DNA of 64,000 bases from HK1 sp965202875. Lineage in GTDB: Bacteria > Pseudomonadota > Gammaproteobacteria > HK1. Shown in pieces: positions 29,096 through 37,886 of the stretch; the first letter of the stretch is position 1; each line of letters opens with the position of its first letter. The notes under the pieces were generated by a model. It saw only the letters and a list, made by a program, of their open reading frames with translations. It did no database searches and was not told the origin of the DNA. The stretch is from positions 434,001 to 498,000 of the forward strand of contig OZ241870.1 of the NCBI GenBank assembly GCA_965202875.1, given 5' to 3'. The position numbers and the translations under genes are program-made.

Positions 29096-30406
29096 ATCAC
29101 TCAGCCTACCGTCATCCCCCCTTCGGAGCACGGCATCTCCGAAGCCGACATCAGTGGGGGCGCCTTCAAAGTCCTGCAAACGCTGACCGGCGCCGGCTAC
29201 AGCGCCTACCTCGTCGGCGGAGGCGTCCGCGATCTGTTGCTGGGCCTGAAGCCGAAAGACTTCGATGTCGCGACCGCTGCGACGCCGGACACCGTTCGCA
29301 GGCTGTTCAGATACTCCCGTCTCATCGGCCGCAGGTTCCGGCTCGCGCACGTGCGCATGGGCCGCGAGGTCATCGAGGTCGCGACGTTCCGGGCGCGCCC
29401 CGACGAATCCGGCGACGATCCGGATCACGTGCGCGTGGACGGGCGCATCGTGCGCGACAACGTCTACGGCACCCTCGAAGAGGACGCCTGGCGCCGCGAC
29501 TTCACGGCGAACTGCCTCTACTACGATCACCGTGACCGCACCCTCATCGACTTCACCGGAGGCTACGCCGACGTGCGCGACCGCGCCCTGCGGCTCATCG
29601 GCCCCGCGGGCGAGCGCTATCGCGAGGACCCGGTCCGGATGCTGCGCGCGGTGCGCTTCGCCGCCAAGCTCGGGTTCCGCATCGAAGGCGACACGAGCCG
29701 CGCAATCTACGATCTGGCGCCGCGGATCGAGGACATGCCGCCGGCCCGGCTCTACGAGGAGGTGGTCAAGCTTTTCATGGCCGGCGCCGGACGCGCGACC
29801 TACGAGCTGCTGCGGCGCTACGGGCTGTTCGGCCCCCTCTTCCCCGAAACCGAGGCGTGCATCGAGGCGGAGCCGGATGGATTTGCCGGCGCCATGGTGG
29901 GCAAGGCTCTGGAGAACACCGATACGCGGCTGCGCGCCGGCAAGCCGGTGACGCCGGGCTTTCTGTTCGCGGCCCTCCTGTGGGAGCCCGTCCGGCAGGA
30001 TTCGGAAGCCTGCGCCGCGCGCGGAATGCCCGAGATGCAGGCGTACGAGACCGCGGGCGCCGACGTCATCGAACGCCAGATCCACCACGTGTCGCTCCCG
30101 CGCCGTTTCTCGATCATGGTGCGCGAGATCTGGGGGTTGCAACCACGGCTGGTGAGCCGCCGTGGCCGCGGCGGCGCCCACCGGCTGCTCACCCACCCCC
30201 GGTTCCGGGCCGCCTACGACTTCCTCCTGCTCCGGGCGGAGTCGGGCGAGGACGTCGCGGAGCACGCGAAGTGGTGGACCCGGTTCCAGGAAGCCGGTGA
30301 GGACGACGCGCGGGACTCGATGCCCGGGGATCGGCCCAGGCCGAAGCGCCGCCGCCGGAGGCGCAGATCTCCGCGCCCTGCCCCGGCCGAACAGCCCGCG
30401 ATGTGA
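29096..30406 (+). CDS. pcnB: Poly(A) polymerase I, apparently with a non-AUG start
   Basis: The polynucleotide nucleotidyltransferase motifs are present: AYLVGGGVRDLLLGLKPKDF (the GG motif and the first Asp pair), RRDFTANCLYYD, DPVRMLRAVRFAAKLGF and a basic C-terminus (KRRRRRRRSPRPAPAEQ). Homology to PcnB begins at about QPTVIPPSEHGIS, before any ATG, GTG or TTG in frame. The in-frame codons available are ATC at 29096 or ATT at 29000, the latter after GAAGGGG. E. coli pcnB is known to start with AUU, so a weak start is plausible. An internal ATG at 29237 would delete the catalytic motif. PcnB adenylates RNA 3' ends for decay. Confidence 0.85.
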   Translation: MTQPTVIPPSEHGISEADISGGAFKVLQTLTGAGYSAYLVGGGVRDLLLGLKPKDFDVATAATPDTVRRLFRYSRLIGRRFRLAHVRMGREVIEVATFRARPDESGDDPDHVRVDGRIVRDNVYGTLEEDAWRRDFTANCLYYDHRDRTLIDFTGGYADVRDRALRLIGPAGERYREDPVRMLRAVRFAAKLGFRIEGDTSRAIYDLAPRIEDMPPARLYEEVVKLFMAGAGRATYELLRRYGLFGPLFPETEACIEAEPDGFAGAMVGKALENTDTRLRAGKPVTPGFLFAALLWEPVRQDSEACAARGMPEMQAYETAGADVIERQIHHVSLPRRFSIMVREIWGLQPRLVSRRGRGGAHRLLTHPRFRAAYDFLLLRAESGEDVAEHAKWWTRFQEAGEDDARDSMPGDRPRPKRRRRRRRSPRPAPAEQPAM

Positions 30407-30531
30407 GCGAGCCACCGCGGCCGGGGCGGTCGGGGCATCGCCCCACCGGTGCGCGATCCGGTGCGCGGCGGGCGGCCCCGGCGCACGACGGCACGGTGCA
30501 CAATGGCTCTGTTGCCTCCGCGAGAGAGACG

Positions 30532-31174
30532 ATGGCCGGGACGGACTTCAGCTACGTCGTGGTCGAAGGGCCGATCGGAGTCGGCAAGACCACGCTCGCC
30601 AGACGCCTTGCCGAGAGCTTCGGGGGCGAGGTGCTCCTCGAAGCGCCGGACGAGAACGTTCCTCCCTCGTTTCTACGAAACCCCCCGCGTGACCGCGCTC
30701 GCGACCCAGCTCTTTTTCCTCCTCCAGCGCGTGCGCCAGCTCAGGGACGTCCGCCAGGGCGACATGTTCGCGCCGGTACGGGTTGGAGACTTCATGCTCG
30801 AGAAGGACCGGTTGTTCGCGGAGCTGACCCTGGACCCCGACGAGCTCGCCCTGTACCGCCAAGTCTACGAGCAGGTCACCGGCAAGCCGGTGACCCCGAA
30901 CCTGGTGATCTACCTGCAGGCGCCCGTGGACGTGCTGCTGGAACGGATCGCGGCACGGGGCGTGCCCTGCGAGGAGTGGATGGACCCCGAGTACCTGCAC
31001 CGGGTGGCCGATGCCTACACGCGCTTCTTCCACGACTACAAGGGCGCGCCGCTCATCATCGTCAACGCGGCGGAGGTCGCCTTCGCCCACAACGAGCACG
31101 ACTTCAACCTTCTGTTCGAGAGGCTGCGGTCGATCACCAGGGGCCGGCACTACCTCAATACGCAGCCGTTTTGA
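30532..31174 (+). pseudogene. Deoxynucleoside kinase, frameshifted
   Basis: ATG 30532 begins MAGTDFSYVVVEGPIGVGKT, a P-loop of the dNK/thymidine-kinase-2-like family, and continues to LLEAPDEN. Near 30660 the frame breaks. The continuation FLPRFYETPRVTALATQLFF, MLEKDRLFAELTLDP (the DRS-like region), LVIYLQAPVDVLLERI and YLNTQPF lies in the next phase. Two bases are missing (the usual text is ENPFL). Intact proteins phosphorylate deoxyadenosine, deoxyguanosine or thymidine. It follows pcnB, where folK often stands in gammaproteobacteria. A sequencing error is possible. Confidence 0.78.
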
Positions 31175-31204
31175 GGACACGCGCTGCGGCATCGAACGGT
31201 TGAC

Positions 31205-31411
31205 CGACAGCCACGTCCCGCCGAGGCGCACCCGCCACAGCAGGTCGCCCTCGCGCCGGCGGAGATCGTCGCTGACGGAGGCGGCGGGGCGCAGCTCCAG
31301 GGTGCGGAAGTCGAGGGCATGGCTCCATCGCCTGGCGACGAACCCGCGGAGGAGGTCCTCGGCCATGCGGGGATGGGCGGACAGGAGCTTGCAGGCGGGG
31401 TCGTACGGCAT
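31205..31411 (-). pseudogene. Rpn-family N-terminal fragment
   Basis: ATG 31411 gives MPYDPACKLLSAHPRMAEDL, LRGFVARRWSHALDFRTLEL, VSDDLRRREGDLLWRVR. This is the first ~68 residues of a second Rpn-type lineage, different from the DGR-linked copies. It then runs out against the end of the kinase gene. Confidence 0.7.
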
Positions 31412-31524
31412 GGCCGCACCGTAGCGGTGCGCCCCATCCGCCGCATGGGCCTGGAGTCCGCGATGTTGTAGGCGGCGGGCGCATGGCCGGACGCCGAGGC
31501 ACGCGGTCGAGTCAGGGGATTGTG

Positions 31525-31725
31525 CATGGCGTCAGGACGATCTTGCCGAAGAAATTGCGGTCGATCAGTTTCTGAAGCGCCTTCGCCGATTCTGCTCATG
31601 GGCAGGGTACTGTCGATCACCGGCTCGATCTCGCGGCCGGCCGCCATGCGCATCAACTTCGTCTGATCGTCCATCGTCCAGCCGTTGGAGCCGATGATGG
31701 TGATCTCGCAGGTCCAGATCACGAG
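31525..31725 (-). pseudogene. Zinc-type alcohol dehydrogenase C-terminal remnant
   Basis: The minus strand reads EITIIGSNGWTMDDQTKLMR and EPVIDSTLPM. After a phase change comes a tail resembling ALQKLIDRNFFGKIVLTP. This is the end of a medium-chain dehydrogenase/quinone reductase. The catalytic front is absent and at least one frameshift is present. Confidence 0.6.
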
Positions 31726-31864
31726 GATCCTGGTTATTCCCATAACACATTGATCTTCCTGGTAATATATGATTTTGACCTCTCCCTCCGCTACAGTCGG
31801 ATCCAAGCGGCGCATTTCCTTCCTCCAAGCCATGCAACCAATACCGATACGACGCGGACCACCC

Positions 31865-33844
31865 ATGCAGGCGCTTGCCTTGCCGGCGGTGGCTCATGCT
31901 CTGATCATCGCGGCGGTGCTCGTCCCCGATCTCGCGGTCGCTGCTGTGGAGAACCCCCGCCCGGCGGCGGTCGGCGCCGCTTCGAAGTCCGCCCCGACGA
32001 CGATCCGGGATCGGGTCCGCGCCGTGATCCGAGCGGTGTGCAGCGCCGATGATCCGGCGCCGGCCACGCTCACGCTCTCGCTCGGCGGGGCGGTGGAGCT
32101 TTCACGGGAGCCGTTGCGCATCCGCGACCGTGCGATGGGCACCCGCCACTCGCTGATGCTCCCCGACGGAGCACGCATCCGGCTCGACCGCATCGAGCCG
32201 AACGGCATCCTGCGCCGGGTCGTGGCGAGCTACGCCGAGCCGGCTCGCACCGGGCGCCGCCCGGTGCTCCTGGCGGTGGCGGGCGCCGCCTGCAACGTGA
32301 TGGCGGGCCGGCGGCTCACGTACTACGAGAACGGGATGGCGCGCTCGATCGAATATCTCGAGAGCAGCCTGGAGCGGGCGGCGCGGGTCGAGCCGCTGAA
32401 TCCGCCGGTGCCGGCGGCGGGCGCCGAGGCCGCCGCTCCCGGCGTCCGGGTCGCGCTCGTCGATTCCGGGGTGAACTACCTGCTGCCGGGGATCGCGGCC
32501 CGGCTCGCCCGCGACTCGGACGGCGCGCTGGCCGGCTTCGACTTCTGGGATCTCGACGCGCGCCCCTTCGACGCCAACCCCGCGCGCAGCGCGTTCCATC
32601 CCCGGCGCCACGGGACCCGCACCGCGTCGCTGCTTCTGGAGGAGGCGCCGGTCGCGACGCTCGTTCCCTACCGCTATCCGCGCCATGCGATGTCGCGGAT
32701 GCCGGATCTGGTGAGCCATGCGGCGGCGGCCGGGGTGCGTATCATGAACATCTCGATGGGCAGCCGCCGCTTCTCCGACTGGGCCGATTTCGAGACCGCG
32801 GCGCGGGCGCACCCGGAAATGCTGTTCGTCGTCTCCGCCGGCAACGACGACGCCGACATCGACGAGGCGCCGGTCTATCCCGCGTCCCTCCCCCTCGACA
32901 ACCTGCTCACGGTCACCTCGACGGACGACTCCGGGCTGCCCGCGCGCGGCTCCAACCGGGGGCGCGAGAGCGTCGATCTCGCGGTTCCGGCGGAGCAGGT
33001 CCTGGTCACCGGCTTCGACGGCCGACCGCGAAAGGTCTCCGGGTCGAGCTACGCGGCGGCGCGGGTCTCCGCCCTCGCGGCCTGCCTGCTCGCCGCGCAT
33101 CCCGGATGGACCGCGCTCGATCTCAAATCGGCCATCCTGGCCCGCGCCGAGAAGCCGGTGAGCGCCCTGCTCGCCTACGTGGGTGCGGGGACGTTGCGCG
33201 ACCCCACCGGAGCCGACCGCGGCGCCTGCGACGCGCAACCCGGCGACGTGGCCGAGATTCCGCTCGGCGCCTGGACGCCCGAACATCTCTACCCCGGTGG
33301 AACGGCGCCCTCCCATACCCACACCATCGCCCTCGACGTCGCCGTTCTGAGTGCAACGAACTGGCGGATCCCGGAGATCCATCGCGCGGTCGGCCGCGCC
33401 GCGGAGATCCTGGGCCAATGCGAGGTCTCGATCACTCGGGCTCGGGTGCGCATGGTCGAGGCGCCCCGCCGGCTCCGGTATCTCGACGACACGTGGAGCC
33501 GGCAACTCGTGAAGCGGCTCGAACCGGCCCGTCCCGCGGTGTTCTTCGTCGAGGAGACGCTGCGCGAGCCGGCCTTCGAGGCCGAGGCGTTCGGGCAGGG
33601 GAACACGCGGCGCATCCCCGCGATGCGCGACACCGTCTGGATCACCCGGGCGGCGAAGGAAGTCGGGGTCGTGCTCGCGCACGAGCTGTTCCACGTCCTC
33701 GCGGATCTCGGACGGCACGAGACCGATCCCGGCAACCTCATGCACGAACGCTCGGACGGCCGCAACACCCGGCTCCACGACTGGCAGTGCGAGCGGCTGC
33801 GCAGGGTGGCGACGGCGTTCGGACTGGCCGAACCGGTGCGGTAG
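31865..33844 (+). CDS. Exported subtilase fused to a zincin-like metalloprotease domain
   Basis: The protein has 659 residues from ATG 31865. MQALALPAVAHALIIAAVLV begins a signal peptide; an ATG at 31832 is also in frame. The S8 triad is visible: Asp200 in VALVDSGVN, His249 in RRHGTRTASLL, Ser395 in VSGSSYAAARVSA, with the oxyanion Asn in VSAGND (about 327). After a linker near residue 470, a second domain carries VVLAHELFHVLADLGRH (HExxH at 606-610) and NLMHERS as a possible Met-turn. It is probably periplasmic or secreted. A subtilase and a zincin-type site in one chain is unusual; which is active, or whether one processes the other, cannot be told. Confidence 0.75.
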   Translation: MQALALPAVAHALIIAAVLVPDLAVAAVENPRPAAVGAASKSAPTTIRDRVRAVIRAVCSADDPAPATLTLSLGGAVELSREPLRIRDRAMGTRHSLMLPDGARIRLDRIEPNGILRRVVASYAEPARTGRRPVLLAVAGAACNVMAGRRLTYYENGMARSIEYLESSLERAARVEPLNPPVPAAGAEAAAPGVRVALVDSGVNYLLPGIAARLARDSDGALAGFDFWDLDARPFDANPARSAFHPRRHGTRTASLLLEEAPVATLVPYRYPRHAMSRMPDLVSHAAAAGVRIMNISMGSRRFSDWADFETAARAHPEMLFVVSAGNDDADIDEAPVYPASLPLDNLLTVTSTDDSGLPARGSNRGRESVDLAVPAEQVLVTGFDGRPRKVSGSSYAAARVSALAACLLAAHPGWTALDLKSAILARAEKPVSALLAYVGAGTLRDPTGADRGACDAQPGDVAEIPLGAWTPEHLYPGGTAPSHTHTIALDVAVLSATNWRIPEIHRAVGRAAEILGQCEVSITRARVRMVEAPRRLRYLDDTWSRQLVKRLEPARPAVFFVEETLREPAFEAEAFGQGNTRRIPAMRDTVWITRAAKEVGVVLAHELFHVLADLGRHETDPGNLMHERSDGRNTRLHDWQCERLRRVATAFGLAEPVR

Positions 33845-34144
33845 GTGGAAGCTGGCGATCTCGACGGCCCGCTTTTCACGGCGGGCGGACGAACCGCCCT
33901 TCACCGGGCGGCACGGCCAAGGCTCACGCCTCCGATGGCACGGGTAGCGGACGCTTCTCCGGGGCTGCATGGCCCCGGCGTTCCCCTGGAGCGCTTTCCC
34001 CGGAACGCCTACACCGGGCCGTATCTTTAGCGTATCTTGGCGCGGCGCGGTGCTCCCGACGGCGATTGGGGGCGGTCGGAGCATCGAGGCGCCGTCGCGA
34101 TTGCAACGCCACCCCGCGGAGGGCGGCAACCGAGGAGTCGAACC
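33845..34144. other. 300-bp gap upstream of thiolase operon
   Basis: No gene is supported. It contains a GGGCGGACGAACCGCCC-like inverted stretch near 33882 and should hold the promoter of the fatty-acid oxidation genes; no convincing -35/-10 was identified. Confidence 0.4.
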
Positions 34145-35287
34145 ATGAACGATCCGGTCATCGCGGCCTACGGCCGCTCTCCGTTCACCTTCGCGCACAA
34201 GGGCGCACTCGTGAAGCTCCGCCCCGACGACCTTGCCGCGCAAGTGGTGCGCGGCGTGGTCGAGCGCGCCGGGCTCGACCCCGACGACGTCGAGGACCTC
34301 ATCGTGGGCTGCGCGTTCCCCGAGGGCGAGCAGGGGCTCAACGTCGCGCGCCTCGTGGGGCTGCTGACCGGCTCGCTGCCGATCTCGGTGGCCGGCGCCA
34401 CGGTCAACCGCTTCTGCGGCTCCTCGATGCAGTCGGTGCACATGGCCTCGGGGGCGGTGCGGATGAACGCGGGGGACGCCTTCGTGTGCGCCGGGGTCGA
34501 GTCCATGACGCGGGTGCCGATGGGCGGATACAACCCGCTACCGAATCCTTCCCTGCACGAATCCTTTCCGGCCGCGTACATGAGCATGGGCCAGACCGCG
34601 GAGAACGTGGCGGAGCGCTACCGGATCAGCCGCGAGGAGCAGGAGGCGTTCGCGCTCGAAAGCCAGCGCCGTGCCGCCGCGGCGCGCGCCGGGGGCCGCC
34701 TCGACGCCGAGATCGTGCCGGTCGAGACCGGCGGCAGGCGCATCGACCGCGACGGCTGCATCCGTGAGGACACGAGCCTGGAAGGGCTGGCCGACCTGAA
34801 GCCGGCGTTCCTTGAGGACGGGACGGTCACCGCGGGCACCTCGTCCCCCCTCACCGACGGGGCGGCGGCGGTGGTCGTATGCAGCGAGACGTACGCGGCG
34901 GAGCACGGGCTTTCGCCGCTCGCCCGCGTGAGGAGCGTCGCGGTGTCGGGCTGTGCGCCCGAGATCATGGGGATCGGGCCGGTCGGCGCGTCGCGCAAGG
35001 CGCTGGAGCGGGCCGGGGTCGACGCGGCCGACATGGACGTAGTGGAGCTCAACGAGGCGTTCGCGTCGCAGGCGATCGCCTGCATGAGAGACCTCGGCCT
35101 CGACCACGAGAAGGTGAACCTTGACGGAGGCGCGATCGCGCTCGGGCATCCGCTCGGGGCGACCGGTGCGCGGATCACCGGCAAGGCGGCGGCGCTGCTC
35201 AAGCGCGAGGGCGGGCGCTATGCCCTGGCGACCCAGTGCATCGGCGGCGGGCAGGGGATCGCGACGGTGCTGGAGGCGATGGAATGA
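34145..35287 (+). CDS. fadA: Acetyl-CoA acyltransferase (thiolase)
   Basis: The protein has 380 residues from ATG 34145. The active-site Cys is in VNRFCGSSMQSVH. Further motifs are VELNEAFASQ, GGAIALGHPLGATGARI and CIGGGQG, giving the Cys-His-Cys set of degradative thiolases. It cleaves 3-ketoacyl-CoA in beta-oxidation. Its TGA overlaps the ATG of the next gene (ATGA), so the two are translationally coupled. Confidence 0.92.
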   Translation: MNDPVIAAYGRSPFTFAHKGALVKLRPDDLAAQVVRGVVERAGLDPDDVEDLIVGCAFPEGEQGLNVARLVGLLTGSLPISVAGATVNRFCGSSMQSVHMASGAVRMNAGDAFVCAGVESMTRVPMGGYNPLPNPSLHESFPAAYMSMGQTAENVAERYRISREEQEAFALESQRRAAAARAGGRLDAEIVPVETGGRRIDRDGCIREDTSLEGLADLKPAFLEDGTVTAGTSSPLTDGAAAVVVCSETYAAEHGLSPLARVRSVAVSGCAPEIMGIGPVGASRKALERAGVDAADMDVVELNEAFASQAIACMRDLGLDHEKVNLDGGAIALGHPLGATGARITGKAAALLKREGGRYALATQCIGGGQGIATVLEAME

Positions 35288-37608
35288 GCCACGCGATCGA
35301 ACGGGTCGCGGTGATCGGCTCCGGCGTGATGGGCGGCGGCATCGCGGCCCAGCTCGCCAACGCGGGGGCGGGCGTGCTCCTGCTGGACGTCGCCGCGAAG
35401 GACGGATCGGATCGGTCCGCCGTCGCCCGCGCCGCGGTCGATCGGCTCGCGAAGTCGCGCCCTCCCGCCTTCATGCACCGGCGCGCGGCCCACCGCATCG
35501 ACGCCGGCAACCTCGACGACGACCTGCCGCGGGTGGCGGAAGCGGACTGGATCGTCGAGGCGGTGGTGGAGCGCCTGGACGTGAAGCGCGACCTCTACGC
35601 GCGGCTCGACGCGGTCCGCCGCCCCGGCGCCATCGTCTCCTCGAACACCTCCACGATCCCGCTCGCCCGGCTCGTGGAAGGCGCTTCGGAAGGGTTGCGG
35701 CGGGACTTCGCCATCACCCACTTCTTCAATCCGCCCCGCTACATGCGGCTGCTGGAGATCGTGCGCGGCCCCGAGACCCGGCCGGATCTCGTGGAGCGGC
35801 TTCGCGGGTTCGCCGACCGGCGCCTCGGCAAGGGGGTGGTGGAGTGCAAGGACACGCCGGGGTTCATCGCCAACCGCATCGGGGTGTTCTGGCTGCAGTG
35901 CGCGCTCATCGAGGCGATCGCGGCGGGGCTCGGGGTCGAGCAGGCGGACGCGGCGCTGGGGCCGGCCGCGGGGATCCCGAAGACCGGGGTGTTCGGGCTC
36001 CTCGACCTCATCGGCCTCGACCTGATGCCCCACGTCGCCGGGAGCATGGACGCCCTGCTGCCGCCGGACGACGATCTGCGCCGCTACATGGAGGTGCCCG
36101 AGGTGCTGCGGCGCATGGTCGCCGGCGGCTACACCGGCCGCAAGGGCAAGGGCGGGTTCTACCGGCTGCGGCGCGAGGGCGGGGAGCGGATCAAGGAGTC
36201 GGTCGATCTGGCCACCGGCGAGTACCACCGCTCGGAGCGCGTCCGCCTCGCCTGCGTCGATGCCGCGAAGACCGGGGGCTTGCGCGCCCTGGTCGAGCAC
36301 GACAGCGAAGAGGGGCGCTATGCGTGGCGGGTGCTCTCCTCCGTGCTCGCGTACACGGCCGCACTGGTGCCCGGGATCTCGGACGACGCCGCCGACGTCG
36401 ACGCCGCGATGCGGCTCGGCTACAACTGGCAGGCAGGCCCCTTCGAGATGGCGGACCGGCTCGGTGCCGGCTGGCTCGCGGATCGGCTCCGCGCCGAGGG
36501 CCGGCCGGTGCCCCCGATGCTGGAGGCGGCGCGCGAGGGCGGCTTCTACCGCGAGACCGGCGGGCGCGTCGAGCGGCTCGGCGCCGGCGGCGGCTATGCG
36601 CCCCTCGTGCGGCCGAGCGGAACGCAGCGTCTCGCCGACGTGAAGCGCGGTCGTGCGCGGGTGATCGGAAACGACTCCGCGAGCCTGTGGGACGCCGGCC
36701 GGGACGTCGCCTGCCTCGAATTCCACACCCGGATGAACACCCTGGACCAGGGGAGCCTGACGCTCATCGGGCAGGCAATCGAGCTCGTGCCGGACCGTTT
36801 CGCGGGGCTCGTCATCCACAACGACGGGGAGCACTTCTCCGCCGGGGCCAATCTCGGCGAAGCCCTGTTCGCGATCGGCGCGGGGGCGTGGGATCGGCTC
36901 GCGGGGGCGTCCGCGCTCGGCCAGCGGACCTTCAAGGCCATGAAGTATGCCCCCTTTCCGGTGGTCGGCGCACCGGCCGGCATGGCGCTGGGCGGAGGCT
37001 GCGAGGTCCTGCTGCACTGCGACGCCATCGTCGCCCACGCGGAGACCTACGCCGGGCTTGTGGAGGCCGGCGTCGGCCTGATCCCCGCCTGGGGCGGCTG
37101 CAAGGAGCTGCTCGCGCGGTACGCCCGCCAGGGGCCGAGAGGGCCGATGCCGCCGGTGAGCCGCGCGTTCGAGACGGTGAGCCTCGCCAAGGTCTCGCAA
37201 TCCGCCCACGAGGCGCGGGACATGGGGATCCTCCGGCGCGAGGACACCATCGTCATGAACCGGGATCGGGTCCTCGCCGAGGCCGTCGACAAGGTCCACG
37301 CCCTGCACTCGGGCTACGCCCCCCCCGAGCCGCCGGTGTTCAGGCTGCCCGGCCGCTCCGGGCAGGCGGCGCTGGCGCTCGCGATCGGGGAGTTCGCGAG
37401 GACCGGCAAGGCGACGCCGCACGACGTGGTGGTCGCCACCGCCCTCGCCCGGGTGCTGAGCGGAGGGAACGCCGATCCGATCGACGAGGTCGGGGAAGAC
37501 GCGGTGCTCACGCTGGAGCGCGAGGCCCTGCTGTCCCTGGTGCGAACCCCCGAGACCCAGGCCCGTATCGAGCACATGCTCGAGACCGGACGGCCGTTGC
37601 GCAATTGA
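35284..37608 (+). CDS. 3-hydroxyacyl-CoA dehydrogenase / enoyl-CoA hydratase multifunctional protein
   Basis: The 774-residue protein has its domains in FadN-like order, unlike E. coli FadB. An N-terminal NAD-binding dehydrogenase (VAVIGSGVMGGGIAAQLANA, ITHFFNPPRYMRLLEIV) and 3HCDH C-terminal domains (LLDLIGLDLMPH) come first. A C-terminal crotonase domain follows (LEFHTRMNTLDQ, HFSAGANLGE, GMALGGGCEVLLHCDAIVAH). With the coupled thiolase it catalyses hydration, oxidation and thiolysis of acyl-CoA. The fadD-like gene follows 278 bp downstream. Confidence 0.9.
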   Translation: MSHAIERVAVIGSGVMGGGIAAQLANAGAGVLLLDVAAKDGSDRSAVARAAVDRLAKSRPPAFMHRRAAHRIDAGNLDDDLPRVAEADWIVEAVVERLDVKRDLYARLDAVRRPGAIVSSNTSTIPLARLVEGASEGLRRDFAITHFFNPPRYMRLLEIVRGPETRPDLVERLRGFADRRLGKGVVECKDTPGFIANRIGVFWLQCALIEAIAAGLGVEQADAALGPAAGIPKTGVFGLLDLIGLDLMPHVAGSMDALLPPDDDLRRYMEVPEVLRRMVAGGYTGRKGKGGFYRLRREGGERIKESVDLATGEYHRSERVRLACVDAAKTGGLRALVEHDSEEGRYAWRVLSSVLAYTAALVPGISDDAADVDAAMRLGYNWQAGPFEMADRLGAGWLADRLRAEGRPVPPMLEAAREGGFYRETGGRVERLGAGGGYAPLVRPSGTQRLADVKRGRARVIGNDSASLWDAGRDVACLEFHTRMNTLDQGSLTLIGQAIELVPDRFAGLVIHNDGEHFSAGANLGEALFAIGAGAWDRLAGASALGQRTFKAMKYAPFPVVGAPAGMALGGGCEVLLHCDAIVAHAETYAGLVEAGVGLIPAWGGCKELLARYARQGPRGPMPPVSRAFETVSLAKVSQSAHEARDMGILRREDTIVMNRDRVLAEAVDKVHALHSGYAPPEPPVFRLPGRSGQAALALAIGEFARTGKATPHDVVVATALARVLSGGNADPIDEVGEDAVLTLEREALLSLVRTPETQARIEHMLETGRPLRN

Positions 37609-37886
37609 GCGCGGCCGGGGGTGGTGGAGGGCGTCCCGCGCCACCGTGACGGGAGCGGGGCGGTAAGACGAAACGAGGGTCCGGCGTCATCGTGACGGAC
37701 ACGGTTCGTTCGGAGAGGAAGGGAGCCTCCCGGCTGGCGTGACAGGATGAAGATGGAACCCCGGCGTCCTCCTCATGCGCACGGCGCGTAGGAGCGGATC
37801 GGAGCTTCGACGCACGCCATCGTAGCGGACGGGGTCTGCGGGAGGCGGCCGCATGGTGCGGCACCGGACACGCGGAGGAGAGGCCG

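Noticed and set aside
35121..37649. 842-codon frame over the beta-oxidation gene
   Set aside because: Arg/Ala/Gly-rich alternative frame of the multifunctional protein at 35284-37608.
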